From Yponomeuta sedellus (taxonomy: Eukaryota > Arthropoda > Insecta > Lepidoptera > Yponomeutidae), in the NCBI GenBank assembly GCA_934045075.1, contig OW203726.1:10263527-10327526 (forward strand): a DNA stretch of 64,000 bases. The letters run 5' to 3'. A program made the position numbers and the translations under genes. The notes beneath the pieces were generated by a model. It made no database searches. It saw only the letters and a program-made list of their open reading frames with translations, and had not been told where the DNA came from. Shown here piece by piece: positions 43,262 through 53,524 of this stretch; position 1 is the stretch's first letter, and each line of letters begins with the position of its first letter.

Positions 43262-43505
43262 ACAGGCCTGCGAGAGAGTATGGGCTTAATTACCAAATTG
43301 CCAAATTGGAAATTTCAAGCGCTGAGATATTTGAACACCTCAGACGCTCAGGTTTCCTCACGATGTTTTCCTTCACAGTTAGCGAGCGGTATTGCTACTA
43401 TAACTTCACAAATACTTAGAAAACAAAGTCATCGGTACCTACATGCCCGCACTGGGAATCGGTCGCTCATTTCATTGTTCCACCCACTGGGCTATTGCTG
43501 CTTCC
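43262..43505 (-). mobile_element. tRNA-derived SINE (family D), copy 1
   Basis: The tRNA-like part is at the right end (B-box complement near 43450, CCCACTGGGCTATTGCTGC at the A-box end). The body holds TTTCCTCACGATGTTTTCCT, TCACAGTTAGCGAGCGG and the GGGCTTAATTACCA distal end. Shared with 46672, 53525 and 60440. Confidence 0.65.
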
Positions 43506-43877
43506 AAAAGTATAAATTAACATTATTATACATTGAATGAAACTTTAGTTAATGTGTTTTTCTACAACAGGTTCTCTATAATAAGTCTTGTATATAATGT
43601 TAATTTCATCAAAATGAATGATCAAGTAAAACATTGTAAATTAGTTGTTCAAAGTTGAGCGCAGTTAGATAAATAATATCTGTATATGCGGCTTATAGAT
43701 AATGTATGTGTAAAGGCCCACAGATGGGTCCCCATGTTTGAATTTGTGGTGCGTAACCTTTGTTATCCGTACAAACTTAATTATGAGTTGGGTGTTTGTG
43801 GCTGAAGTTTTAATTAAGAGGCCGTGTTATCCGGAGCATGTATTCACAAGAATGTATTGATTTATTATTAATATTAT

Positions 43878-44230
43878 CTCATCATCAAACCATTATGTCC
43901 GCACCGAGGGGCAAGGGTGTCTTCCCTAAGGAAGGTATAGGCCATACTCTACCACAGGGGCCGAGTTCGGATTGATGGAAGCTTGCGAGACTAGTGGCTG
44001 GTCTTAATGTCAGAAATTTTCAAGCCACCCTAAGGCCTCTGACTTGGCTTAACAACTGCCATCTATCCACGGCAGCCGACACCAATTGCTTGACGTACCT
44101 TGCGAAGCACGGAACCGCTGGGAAAAGTGCCACTAGTGTTGGTCATAGACGGTCCCATCCAGGCACTGAACGCGTCCTATGTTGCTTAACCTTCTTGATC
44201 GTTCAAGATCACTCAGGCAGCCGGCTACGA
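43878..44230 (-). mobile_element. 5S-like SINE, near full length, diverged
   Basis: Antisense copy with CCATTATGTCCGCACCGAGG at the 3' end and the 5S-like region near 44140-44200. It is more diverged than the copies at 54057 and 62128. Confidence 0.6.
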
Positions 44231-44294
44231 GCGATTCAATATTATCTATTAACCATGATTTATGTGGAATACATAAGTACATAATACGTTGTGA

Positions 44295-44610
44295 ACTGAA
44301 AGAGGATGTAGTGACTAGAATTGAAAAAGGAATATTGCGATGGTTTGGAACGAAGGAAGGAAGAAAAATTGACGAAACAAATATATATTGCGAATGTGAG
44401 TGGAAGAGCCGGTAAGGGACATCCTAGGCGTTCGACCAAATAGGAGATCTATTAGCAAAGGGGAAGGTAAAAAGTTGCCGGAACCGGCATGCGCGTATGC
44501 ACCGACTTATAAACCTTGATGAAGCGGAGGAGATCTGTTAGGATCGTCGCAAGTGGCAGTCCCTGGTCCCTGCCTACCCCTCTGAGATAAAGGCGTCAGA
44601 TTATGTTACA
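44295..44610 (+). pseudogene. LINE ORF2 C-terminal remnant, copy 2
   Basis: Readable segments: LKEDVVTRIEKGILRWFGT, then in another frame TKQIYIANVSGRAGKGHPRR-like residues, and the end CTGCCTACCCCTCTGAGATA. The motif order matches the C-terminus of insect endonuclease-reverse transcriptases (RIEKGxLRWFGH...GRxGKGRPR). Frame breaks and a deletion make it non-functional. Confidence 0.7.
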
Positions 44611-44781
44611 TAAGTACAATATCTCACCATGAGGACGTAGCTCAGTTGACTCTACGTTTGCGTTTGCATGATTGGATTAGAAAATCTCTCTCTAAAATAT
44701 ACCCTTCCGCTGCTATCCCCGGAAAGCTGCTTGTATAGCATTTCTTAATGACTTACGATGCTCTTACATAGCTCTCAATTA

Positions 44782-44890
44782 AACGGGTCTCATCGCGATC
44801 ACCCATGACAGCAACAGTGCGACGCTGCCGAACCATCAGAAATTAAAGTGATTAAGTTTTAGCTAACAAATAATCGCGATTAGACCCATT
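44782..44890. mobile_element. MITE-like element (ATCGCGATTA ends), copy 2
   Basis: AACGGGTCTCATCGCGAT at the left and ATCGCGATTAGACCCATT at the right are imperfect inverted repeats. Related to 38844-38986. Confidence 0.55.
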
Positions 44891-44949
44891 TAATAACTAT
44901 ATAACTATGCTCGTATAGATTAAATAAATAAAAATGATTACGTATGGAT

Positions 44950-45133
44950 CGTTGGTGCCGGCTGTCATGTAATGGCAGTCGTTAAGCCATGCCAGACGTG
45001 TTATCGGCGGCTTGAACATTTCTGACAGTAAGGCCCGCCATATCTTACAATCCTCTACAAACCTGGACTTGGCTTATTCTTCCTGCAATGCAGGAAGAGA
45101 CCTGTGCCTCAGCAGTGGGGACATACAAGGGTT
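44950..45133 (+). mobile_element. 5S-like SINE, 5'-truncated
   Basis: From GTTGGTGCCGGCTGTCATGT to CAGCAGTGGGGACATACAAG and GGTTGATG. The 5S-like head is absent. Confidence 0.7.
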
Positions 45134-45207
45134 GATGTCGTATGGCATCTGGGTGGCTGCTTTTTAATTCTTTGTTGTACTATAAGAACTGCACTACCTA
45201 CAACGTT

Positions 45208-45447
45208 TTAATAAAATGACGCAAAATGTGAAAACAGATTCATCAGTATCCCAACATTTATCTTGATATATTTTTGAGTTGGTTGATGAAGCTCGAAGTA
45301 AATGCAGAGGAAGGAATTGTTTTCTCTAATGCCGACTTCAACCACTTCTTCAATGTCTCTTAAGTACCCATTGAAATTGAATTTCTGTAAAGTATTTTTG
45401 TTCAATTCATCTTTAGATTCTTCGAAGTAAAAGAACAAAAAAAACAC
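45208..45447 (-). CDS. Small unidentified open frame, doubtful
   Basis: A 79-codon frame with protein-like composition in part (NFNGYLRDIEEVVEVGIREN). No family recognised, no good start context, no neighbouring exon. It could be a relic of a gene or simply chance in AT-rich DNA. Confidence 0.15.
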   Translation of the reverse strand: MFFLFFYFEESKDELNKNTLQKFNFNGYLRDIEEVVEVGIRENNSFLCIYFELHQPTQKYIKINVGILMNLFSHFASFY

Positions 45448-45639
45448 CGATATTTATTCCGAACTGCTTCGTTATTAATGTTGCATGTTTGCACCCTCAA
45501 AATGCTTAACAAAATAATTACGTGTCGTGTGTACGATATCCTGATATTTGAGCACTTTTACGAACGTTGATGAAGCGGAGGTGATCTGTCAAGATTTGTA
45601 ATCACCCGTCTTCACTCAAGTCTTGAGATGGGCCTAGAA

Positions 45640-45765
45640 CAATGTTCTCCTAGAAACATCTTGTCTTAAAATCCTCCACCAACCCAGACGTGGCCCTCGT
45701 GGTGGAATACGGCCTAACCTTTTTGCGATGCAGGAGGAGACCCATGCCCCAGCAGTTTAACTTTG
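45640..45765 (+). mobile_element. 5S-like SINE, 5'-truncated and diverged
   Basis: AATCCTCCACCAACCCAGAC, GTGGTGGAATACGGCCTAAC and GCCCCAGCAG occur in family order. A short LINE-tail piece (GAACGTTGATGAAGCGGAGG) sits just upstream at 45554-45573. Confidence 0.55.
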
Positions 45766-46671
45766 TGTTGCGTTGTCAATTATGGTTAGTTATGTACAGA
45801 ATAATTTTTAAATTTTAATAAAGATTACGTCACACTGTATTTTTTTTCTAGTTTTAAGTTTAAGTCATGCGAGAACATTTTCTAAGAATATTTTCCTCTG
45901 CACATCACTACTTACGCCGGGTATTATCACTACTTATGAATTGAAACTGGCAGACAATTTAAAAGTTGCTTAAATGGGATATAATCCTACTAATTTTAAT
46001 TGCCGCCAATTGTACTATGTACATTTGTAATTATTTTGTGTTTGTTGTTTTACCAGTGTACAATAAAGAATTTTCCTATCTTACCTTATCTAATATTGTA
46101 AGTGTAAAAGTGACACGAAAAGAAGAGGAGGTGTAAAAGTTTGTGAAAATGTTTGGATGTCAATCATGCAACAACGGTTGAACCGAATTACATGAAACTT
46201 GGCGTACAGATAGAAAAAGATCGGAATTGAGCCATAGGATACTTTATATTCCAGTAATGGTGTCCTTCAAGAATCCTGTGCAGTGCATAAAGTTGCAGGG
46301 ACCAGCCACGAAGGATGTGATAAAGACGGTTCTTTTCTGATGTTCCTTTTATGAGATTATGCTTTCTTTCAATACAACTCAGTGCATTTACCTCTATCAA
46401 ATAAAGTTTTTCACTTCCATTGCTGCCGTGTTCAAAGAAGAATCAACGTAATACCTCTTTTAGTTCTTTATAGTAGGTCAGCAAGCTTCTTTTGAAACAA
46501 ATCTCTTTCACTCTACAAAAACTTTCTAGGTACTAAAACCAGTTGGAAAACGTACTTTTGTGAACTGTGAAGGAGTGTGTAGGAAAGTTTATAAAAATAG
46601 ACAGGAAAAAGAAATAGAAAGAGAAGGCAGGAATTTAATTGGTAATAACAGCGTCTTTGTATGTACCCGAT
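45766..46671. other. No gene seen
   Basis: AT-rich. A TACAATAAAGAATT-type LINE tail is at about 46055-46085. The 70-codon minus frame at 46188 is not convincing. Confidence 0.45.
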
Positions 46672-47112
46672 ATTATGCGTGCAGGGCACAGACCTTCTCG
46701 CTGAGAGATGATGATTGGCCTTTTTGCATCTACGTAATGAGATGATTTATACAGCGTCCAGTGGTATCCTCACTCACACTAGAAGGTCGAAGGGACCACT
46801 CCGACGCTGTAGTGCCTGGGACATCGTTTTATAGATGGTGTAGGCTTGCCCAGCACCTATACCATCCTGACAGCTTAGTCGGCCTAGCCCACAGGAAAGA
46901 CTAGTCAATGCGTGCGGAGCTAACCGAGCCGCGGGTTTCCTCACGATGTTTTCCTTCACCGTTAGCGTGTGATATTGCGACTACAAATTCGCAAATGTGC
47001 GTAACTTTGAAATTAAACAAAGTCGTTGGTACATGCCCGCACTCGGGCTTGAACCTGGAGCTCTCGCTTGCCAGTCCATGGTTCTACCCACTGAGCTACC
47101 ACCGCTCTCGCT
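46672..47112 (-). mobile_element. tRNA-derived SINE (family D), longest copy
   Basis: The right end carries the tRNA-like head in antisense: A-box side GGTAGCTCAGTGGGTAGAAC and B-box side CAGGTTCAAGCCC. The body includes TTTCCTCACGATGTTTTCCT, CCCACAGGAAAGACTAGTCA and TTTGCATCTACGTAATGAGA, ending near GCAGGGCACAGACCTTCTCG. The same parts in sense order occur at 53525-53895. Confidence 0.7.
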
Positions 47113-47229
47113 GCGAGAGAACCTGAGATAAATAAGCTAGTCGACTGTATATAAAAATTGATGGTATAGTTGGAAATGAATGAGTTCAAAAATATAGTTT
47201 ATCGACAGGTTGGTGAGATAATAAATAAT

Positions 47230-47335
47230 ATTTAGACCGCCTATTGTATACGGCAATACTTAGATATGTAAATCTTTTTATGTATTTTGTTTTCTGGTGT
47301 GTACAATAAAGAGTTGTAATCTAATTCTAAGTTCT
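47230..47335 (+). mobile_element. LINE 3' end
   Basis: CCTATTGTATACGGCAATAC leads to TTTTCTGGTGTGTACAATAA and AGAGTTGTAATCTAATTCTA. It is nearly the same as the end of 4730-4905. Confidence 0.7.
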
Positions 47336-47345
47336 AAGTTCATAA

Positions 47346-47550
47346 ATAATATAATATAATATAATATAATATAATATAATATAATATAATATAATATAAT
47401 ATAATATAATATAATATAATATAATATAATATAATATAATATAATATAATATAATATAATATAATATAATATAATATAATATAATATAATATAATATAAT
47501 ATAATATAATATAATATAATATAATATAATATAATATAATATAATATAAT
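47346..47550. repeat. (ATAAT)n microsatellite, about 41 units
   Basis: About 205 bp of pentanucleotide repeat with no visible interruptions. It lies between the tail of the plus-strand LINE fragment on its left and the tail of a minus-strand LINE fragment on its right. Long YIIL-type open frames are artefacts. Confidence 0.98.
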
Positions 47551-47745
47551 ACTTCTTATTTCGTGTCGAAAGCGCCGCCCTCCTCTCAGACATCTCACTC
47601 CCAAAACCGCGCCACTGCGAGCGCGCCGGGTGATGCCTCCATGAGATCCCGCAAACTGCACTGTGGAGCTTCAGGGCAGACACAAAGATGCATTGTGGTT
47701 TGTGCAGCTCCACATCGGCACAAGATGTCAGCATCTTCGGGCATA
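47551..47745 (-). pseudogene. LINE reverse transcriptase C-terminal zinc-knuckle remnant
   Basis: The minus-strand frame holds CRCGAAQTTMHLCVCPEAPQ, then CSLRDLMEASPGALAVARFW and a stop. This follows the CxCGxxQTxxHLxxCP...DL...A..VAxFW pattern of the C-terminus of Jockey-like LINE reverse transcriptases. The short 3' UTR runs straight into the ATAAT repeat. Only the last 50 or so codons remain. Confidence 0.75.
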
Positions 47746-47794
47746 ATATAATAAATGACCACAAATCTAAACACTAATTTCTGCTTGACCAAGG

Positions 47795-47855
47795 TGCATA
47801 GAAACAAAAACAACTACATTTTGATAATTATGACAGTTGTTTTTGTTTCTATGCA
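47795..47855. repeat. Perfect 21-bp-arm hairpin
   Basis: The arms TGCATAGAAACAAAAACAAC+T (47795-47815) and their exact complement (47835-47855) surround a 19-base loop. No coding frame or element assignment. Confidence 0.9.
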
Positions 47856-48464
47856 TTAATATTAACAGATTGTTAGTATGCGACAAACCTGATGTTAAGC
47901 TTTTGTCGTTTTCATCTGATCACTTCTCTAGTAAAACACATAAGTAAACATTTAAAACAGTTATGAGCACTTTACGTACTAAATAAAACATCAGCTTAAT
48001 ATTTAAACACACCAGTAAGAATTTAAAATAACATCATTTTTACTAACCCCTCGCATGCATATTTTGAGATATTTTTTTTATAAAAGCGGACGCTTGTTTG
48101 CACTGAGTTTGCATAATACCTTTATTATCCGCTGAAAGCTTAAAACCCAAAAAGCTTTCGTGAAATCTTGTTTTCAAAAAGAGTGTTTAGCATCCTTACA
48201 GCGTACACGTTTTGTTTCCTAGAAAATTACGAAAAATAATGCCGTTAGTTGCTGAAAATATCAGCAGACAGTTTACAACAAGAGTTGACGAATCTTTGAT
48301 GTCGATTAGAATAATTTTAGGTTTCTATAACCTATTTTTCCGGCGTGAACAGGCTGTAGAAAAGAAGCTATTGACATTGATTGTGGATTGTAGTGGAATG
48401 GATTATATAATATATATATATATATTTTTAATTTATTTCTTCCAGAGTGTCTGAGGTATTTATA
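47856..48464. other. No gene seen
   Basis: AT-rich. An 80-codon frame at 48212-48454 has no recognised motif and ends in a TA-rich run. Confidence 0.45.
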
Positions 48465-48680
48465 GGACGACCTCTGTGGCGTAGCGGTAGCGCGTCTGCC
48501 TGCCGTGCAAGAGGTCCCTTTTCGAATCCCGGCTGGAAACAAAAAAAAAAACACCAGGTCTTGGATGTCTAAATGTTTGTGATGTCGTTGTTTCTGGTTT
48601 CCACGACACAGGGTATCCTAGTGTGGGACCAGAAGCAATGTATGTGCTTGTATGTAAATGTTAAAAATGTTATGTTGTTA
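48465..48680 (+). mobile_element. tRNA-derived SINE (family B), full-length copy
   Basis: Head with A box GTGGCGTAGCGGTAGCGC and B-box-like TTTTCGAATCCCG (48470-48535), an A run, then CACCAGGTCTTGGATGTCTA and TATGTGCTTGTATGTAAATG. Same order as 28120-28316. Confidence 0.8.
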
Positions 48681-48724
48681 TTTCAATACCTTGATATTTT
48701 TAATCCACGGTGGGCACGCGTGGT

Positions 48725-48771
48725 ATATGTCCATGAATATTTATAATAATAATAAATATTCATGGACATAT
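48725..48771. repeat. Perfect 20-bp-arm palindrome
   Basis: ATATGTCCATGAATATTTAT (48725-48744) and its complement (48752-48771) flank AATAATA. Each arm looks like the 3' tail of a retroelement, so this may be two tails meeting tail to tail. Confidence 0.85.
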
Positions 48772-48998
48772 TACACAGATCTCGTTAGCCCTATACTAAG
48801 TACAACTAAATAGCTTGTATTATAGGTGCTAACTCGACGATAGATTTAATACAATAAATACATAGATAACATCCAAGACCCGAGACAAACTAGAAAAGTT
48901 CGTTTCCTAGTTTGGCCCGGCCGGGGATCGAACCCGAGACCTTCGGTTTTACAGTCAACGTGCCAAACCGCTGCGCCACCGAGGCCGTCACCGAGGTA
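48772..48998 (-). mobile_element. tRNA-derived SINE (family C)
   Basis: Minus-strand head: GGTGGCGCAGCGGTTTGGC with GGGTTCGATCCCC (48910-48990). The body runs through TCTCGGGTCTTGGATGTTAT to GTGTAATATGTCCATGAATA. Only one copy is in the window. The head resembles family B but the body differs. Confidence 0.7.
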
Positions 48999-49189
48999 AA
49001 ATTGATATGGTAGCAACTAAAATTGAATCAAACCAATGGACCCGGCGATTAACAATTCACACCTCAAACAGTCGTGCCAGGCAGAGCGCCTTCATTGTAG
49101 TGCAAACTGGCTTAGTCCTGAATTATTTAGGAAAGCCACTGGAGCACGTTTATATTTCGGGTCTGAAGTTTGTAGGACCTCCGTAGTAC

Positions 49190-50075
49190 GTGTTCATGGC
49201 AGTTAATACAAATTTAGATATTAATCCATCCACCTCTGAACATTAACCATGTTTATGACAGTTGATACATATATTTAGGTATTAATCCATTCAACTCTGA
49301 ATATTAATCAGGTTCATGACAGTTAATACATATTTAGATATGAATCCATCCACCTTTGAATATTAACCATGTTCATGACAGTTAATACATATTTATATAT
49401 TAATCCACTAACCACTGAAGGTTAATCATGATCCTGACAATTAATACACATTTAGATATTATTCCATCCACCACTGAATGTTAATCATGATCCTGACAGT
49501 TAATATATATTTAGATATAAATCCATCCACTACTGAATATTTATCATGATCCTGACAGTTAATACATATTTAGATATTCATCCATCCACTTCTGAATATT
49601 AACCATGTTCATGATAATTAATACATATTTAGATATTAATCCATCCACCACTGAATGTTAATCATGATCCTGACAGTTAATACATATTTAGATATTAATC
49701 CATCCACCACGGAATGTTAATCATGATCCTGACAGTTAATACATATTTAGATATTAATCCATCCACCACTGAATGTTAATCATGATCTTGACAGTTAATA
49801 CATATTTAGATATTAATCCATCCACCACTGAATGTTAATCATGATCCTGACAGTTAATACATATTTAGATATTAATCCATCCACCACTGAATGTTAATCA
49901 TGATCCTGACAGTTAATACATATTTAGATATTAATCCATCCACCACTGAATGTTAATCATGATCCTGTCATTTAATGCATATTTAGATATTAATTCATCC
50001 ACTTCTTAATATTAACCATGTTCATGACAATTAATACATATTTTAATATTAATCCATCCATATCCACTTATGTTA
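49190..50075. repeat. 59-bp minisatellite, about 15 units
   Basis: The unit includes AATCCATCCACCACTGAATG, TTAATCATGATCCTGACAGT and TAATACATATTTAGATATT. The 59-bp period can be checked line to line, since the phase shifts by one base per 60. Central units (about 49620-49960) are nearly identical. Edge units carry variants such as CCATGTTCATGACAGTTAAT and small indels. AT-rich and non-coding. Confidence 0.95.
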
Positions 50076-51059
50076 AACTGAAAACGTGATGTGTGAAAAC
50101 GGGAAAGAATCGTAAAAATTATTAAAAATGGGTTGACTTATAAGATTTTGTAATGCTATGGACTGAAGTGATCTATGGCAAACTAGATAACTATCACGCG
50201 TTTACGCTGAAGACCGAAGAACCAATTTAACTGCCGCTTGTTAACACAGGGGTGTCACTCAACTGCGCGTTTTTTTTTACAAACCCGTTTACGTTAATTT
50301 ACAATTTTTGTTTCACAAATCTTGCTAACATTTAGTTAAATTTTAAAAACTTGTCATAAAAAATATTATATTCTTTTGTAACAGGGCTACGCTGTTGGAG
50401 TAGATAGATAACCCTTTATTGTAAATAAATAGAAAGAATAGAATGGTTAAAGCCATATTATATCTTTGCATATGTTACAAAGAAATTTCTTTTTAGATGT
50501 ACAACTTTATTTACGCGGAAGCAGAACTGTCAAATTGTCAGAGAATCTTTCAGATCTCCATTGGAAAGTGAAATATCAACGCGCAATGTACTTCATACAT
50601 TGAGATAAAGTAGAATGCTGGTTTATATTTGCGCTCTTTGTCATAAAAACGCTGAAAGTTAAGGTCTATTCATGTTGGATTAAAATAAAAGTGCAAAAAA
50701 TACTGAGTGCTTAGTGCGAGTTTGACAGATCCAATCGAATAACTTTACTACCGCGTTAATCGAGCATTGAGTAGTGAGTATGAGTAAGTTAACCGTTCGA
50801 ACTGGCAAAACGCTGTCACAGTACAACTCGCACTCGCGTTTATTCGTGTTTTGGCTGGTAAACGTGTTCACTTCTCAACGTAAACCATTACAACTCGCAC
50901 TCAGCAATTTTAATTTCCATACTTGGCGCTAGGTGGCGCTTCCTCGATGCCATAGAAATATGAGTTTACGTTAACGCGATCGAGTAGTTAAAAAACTCGC
51001 ACTACGCACTCTGTTTCTGTGAAGTGACGGTCGGCTGCCCGTTGCTGGTTTTTTTCATT
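50076..51059. other. 1 kb with no supported gene
   Basis: AT-rich in the first half, including a TAGATAGATAACCCTTTATTG LINE-tail trace at 50401. GC-richer at 50700-51000 without a coding frame. CACTCGCACTC-like short motifs recur but form no array. Confidence 0.45.
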
Positions 51060-51074
51060 ATAGTATTTTTATTT

Positions 51075-51118
51075 AGCCGCCGTCTTGTACGTCTATTGCA
51101 GGGCACAGGCCTTCTCTT

Positions 51119-51151
<33 letters not shown>

Positions 51152-51230
51152 CAGAGTAAGGCCTTAATTACTCAGCGTGCACCGCATATTTGCCATTTAG
51201 AGTGCTGTGATAGTTAAGGTTTATTTTTGT
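51075..51230. mobile_element. SINE (family D) distal fragment with (GA)n
   Basis: GCAGGGCACAGGCCTTCTCT is followed by about 15 GA units and GGCCTTAATTACTCAGCGTG. The same order, without the long GA run, occurs at 61062 and 33060. Confidence 0.5.
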
Positions 51231-51445
51231 TTGTACGGTTGCGCCCGCACTTAGCCAGTGTACAGTAATGTAAATAGTAATGAAATAATTAGTCTCATTG
51301 CGATTATTTATTAGACTCCCATCGTAATAAACTATGTATGAAGATCGCGAATCATTAAAATGTACTATGTGAATAGTCCCCATGCATCCATTGCATGTTA
51401 TCTGGCATTTTTTATTATAGATTGTTTTACGCAAGTTAGGTTAAG

Positions 51446-51653
51446 CTGTTGGTACCGGCTGTCATGTAATGGCAGTCGTTAAGCTCTTCTAGACGCCTTA
51501 TGGCCGGCTTGATAACTTTTGACAGTAAGCCCTGCCACTGTCTTACAATCCTCCACCAACCCGGACTTGGCCCCGTGGTGGAGTATGGCCTAACCTTTCT
51601 GAGATGCAGGAAGAGACCCGTGCCCCACAAGTGGGGACATACAAAGGGTCGAT
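51446..51653 (+). mobile_element. 5S-like SINE, 5'-truncated
   Basis: Starts near GCTGTTGGTACCGGCTGTCA and ends GTGGGGACATACAAAGGGTC. It lacks the 5S-like head. Confidence 0.7.
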
Positions 51654-52137
51654 CTCGATAGATTATTTAGTTTATTTTAGTGTCGCTTTTAGCTTTTCAA
51701 TCGGGAGTCAGTATTAAGGTACGCTGTAGATTGCCAATGCCGTATCAAATAGAGCCTCGGATCAAGAAATCAATCTGCATTTTGGTCGGAAGTATTGACA
51801 TGCTGATAAATCTTGAAAGTGCTGTCAGGATGATCTTGTGCTTAGAACAATGTTGAATTGAACTTGTAAGCCAGTCATTTTAATATCGTGGCTATTAGCT
51901 CAAGTTGATACCTTCAACGGGCATTATCCTAAATTTAAGAAGAGATGCTCAGCCAAAATGCTTATCCTTATATAATTTTATACTATAACAAGATACCCAA
52001 AATTACATGTGGCGATGTTATGTGCAAGTGCTTTAGACCACAACATAGTACATTATAGCATAGTATTATCTACTTACAATTATATCGTGTAATGGTTGTC
52101 ATTTGTTTTGTACACGAAATAAAAATAAAATAAAATG
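51654..52137. other. No gene seen
   Basis: AT-rich, unassigned. An AAATAAAATAAAA run lies just before the next SINE. Confidence 0.45.
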
Positions 52138-52503
52138 TCGTTTGTCACATAAGTTAAGCAGCATAGGGCGCGTTCAGTGCATGGATGGGTGACCGTCTAT
52201 GACTAACGCTAGTAACATTTTTCCGAGTGGTTCCGTGCTTTGCAAGGCACGTTAAGCAGTTAGTGCCGGCTGCCGTCGATGGAAGGCAGTCGTTAGGCCT
52301 AGTCAATCAAGCGAAGTGGCCTTTGGGCGGTTTAAAAACTTCTGTCAGTAAGACCAATCACTAGTCTTGCAAGCCTCCACCAAAACGCACTCCTTACACT
52401 CCTTCACCAGCCCGGACTTAGCCCCCGTGGTGGAGTATGGCCTAAACTTCGTACGTTGCAGGAAGAGACCCGTGCGCCATCAGTGGGGGCATACAAGGGT
52501 AGA
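52138..52503 (+). mobile_element. 5S-like SINE with the clearest 5S rRNA head
   Basis: CATAAGTTAAGCAGCATAGG, then GCGCGTTCAGTGCATGGATG and GGTGACCG follow the order of 5S rRNA box A (AAGTTAAGCAGC), intermediate element and box C (GGATGGGTGACCG). The family body and the end CAGTGGGGGCATACAAGGGT follow. This is the best evidence in the window that the head is derived from 5S rRNA. Confidence 0.75.
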
Positions 52504-52619
52504 TATCGATATCGAGTTTTTTTATATCTGGCACTAAACAAAATTTTTCTTTTCTTAAGATGTATGAAAATGAACCAAATATAAATCAAGCTAATAAAGG
52601 TACAATAAAGTCTTCTCTG

Positions 52620-52938
52620 GTGTCCCACATCTTCGACTCTGGTCAGAGTCGAAGATGTGGGCACACGGATCACAAAGTTGAAGTGGAGATGGGCGGGACA
52701 CCTGGTGAGACGGGATGACGGAAGGTGGACAGGGGCAGTCACGGAGTGGTGGCCAAGAACCGGTCGTCGTTCGGTGGGTAGACCACTTGCCCGTTGGAGG
52801 GATGACATTAAAAAAGCGGCCGGGGGTCAGTGGTCGAGATTGGCTAGGGACCGGGAGAGTTGGCGTGAAATGGAAGAGGCCTATACCCAGCAGTGGGCTT
52901 CATTCATGGGCTGGATAGATAGATAGATAGATAGATAG
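52620..52938 (+). pseudogene. 5'-truncated LINE (ORF2 C-terminus) with target duplication and 5' hairpin
   Basis: AAAGTCTTCTCTG flanks the insertion perfectly (52607-52619 and 52939-52951). The frame from 52657 reads ITKLKWRWAGHLVRRDDGRW, TGRRSVGRPLARWRDDIKKA and DRESWREMEEAYTQQWAS. This is the C-terminal tail of an RTE/Proto2-like or related insect LINE polyprotein. The 3' end is (GATA)n. The first bases (52622-52659) form a hairpin with 16-bp perfect arms, CCCACATCTTCGACTC and its complement. Confidence 0.85.
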
Positions 52939-52951
52939 AAAGTCTTCTCTG

Positions 52952-53308
52952 TGTATCTATATATCCTGTGCCATAAAAGTAAAATTTAGATTTCCCGTCA
53001 TAATACCGAGATATAACCTTAGGAGCGTTTATTGATGCGGCGTTTATGAATGGTTTTTAACCCGTAATTTTCGATGAACAACTAGCAGTTAGTTCAGTTT
53101 CAATGTTCTTTACTTAATTAAGTAACAGTGTATTTACACCCGAAATATGGAATATTCTAGGCTAAGCTAACTTAAAACTTTTTGTTTGCTTTGTTACATA
53201 CATAGCCTGTTAGAACTTACAAAGTTAACAAGAAAGATTATTGATATAAATAGTAGTATTATTGATATAACTACTACTAGTAGTTAAAGGCGACTAAGGG
53301 ATATAAAC
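52952..53308. other. No gene seen
   Basis: AT-rich sequence. ACTACTAGTAGTTA-like short repeats occur near 53270-53285. No element recognised. Confidence 0.45.
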
Positions 53309-53485
53309 CGGGGGGTGGGCAGCAGCGCCCCTGCAGTACAATTCCACCAAACTGCGATCCCCAACCCGTATGGCCAGCGTGGGGATTATGGGCATTACCC
53401 CCCAATGATGGCACAACCTTGCGCTCATTAGGGGAGGGCTATGTCCAGCAGTGGACTAATATAGCCTGAAGAAGAAGAAGAAGAT
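53309..53485 (+). mobile_element. Retroelement 3' end with (GAA)n tail, copy 3
   Basis: GGGCAGCAGCGCCCCTGCAG leads through CAGCGTGGGGATTATGGGCA to GTCCAGCAGTGGACTAATAT, AGCCTGAA and GAA triplets. It is the sense counterpart of 7471-7640. Confidence 0.7.
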
Positions 53486-53524
53486 ATTAAACTTATATTA
53501 CGTATGATAGCATTCGTGTTACAA

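Noticed and set aside
47278..47764. Open frames of repeating YIIL over 47.3-47.7 kb
   Set aside because: They are translations of the ATAAT pentanucleotide array. Only the zinc-knuckle LINE remnant to its right has coding character.
49190..50075. CRISPR-like array
   Set aside because: The 59-bp units are direct tandem copies with no unique spacers, in eukaryotic DNA.
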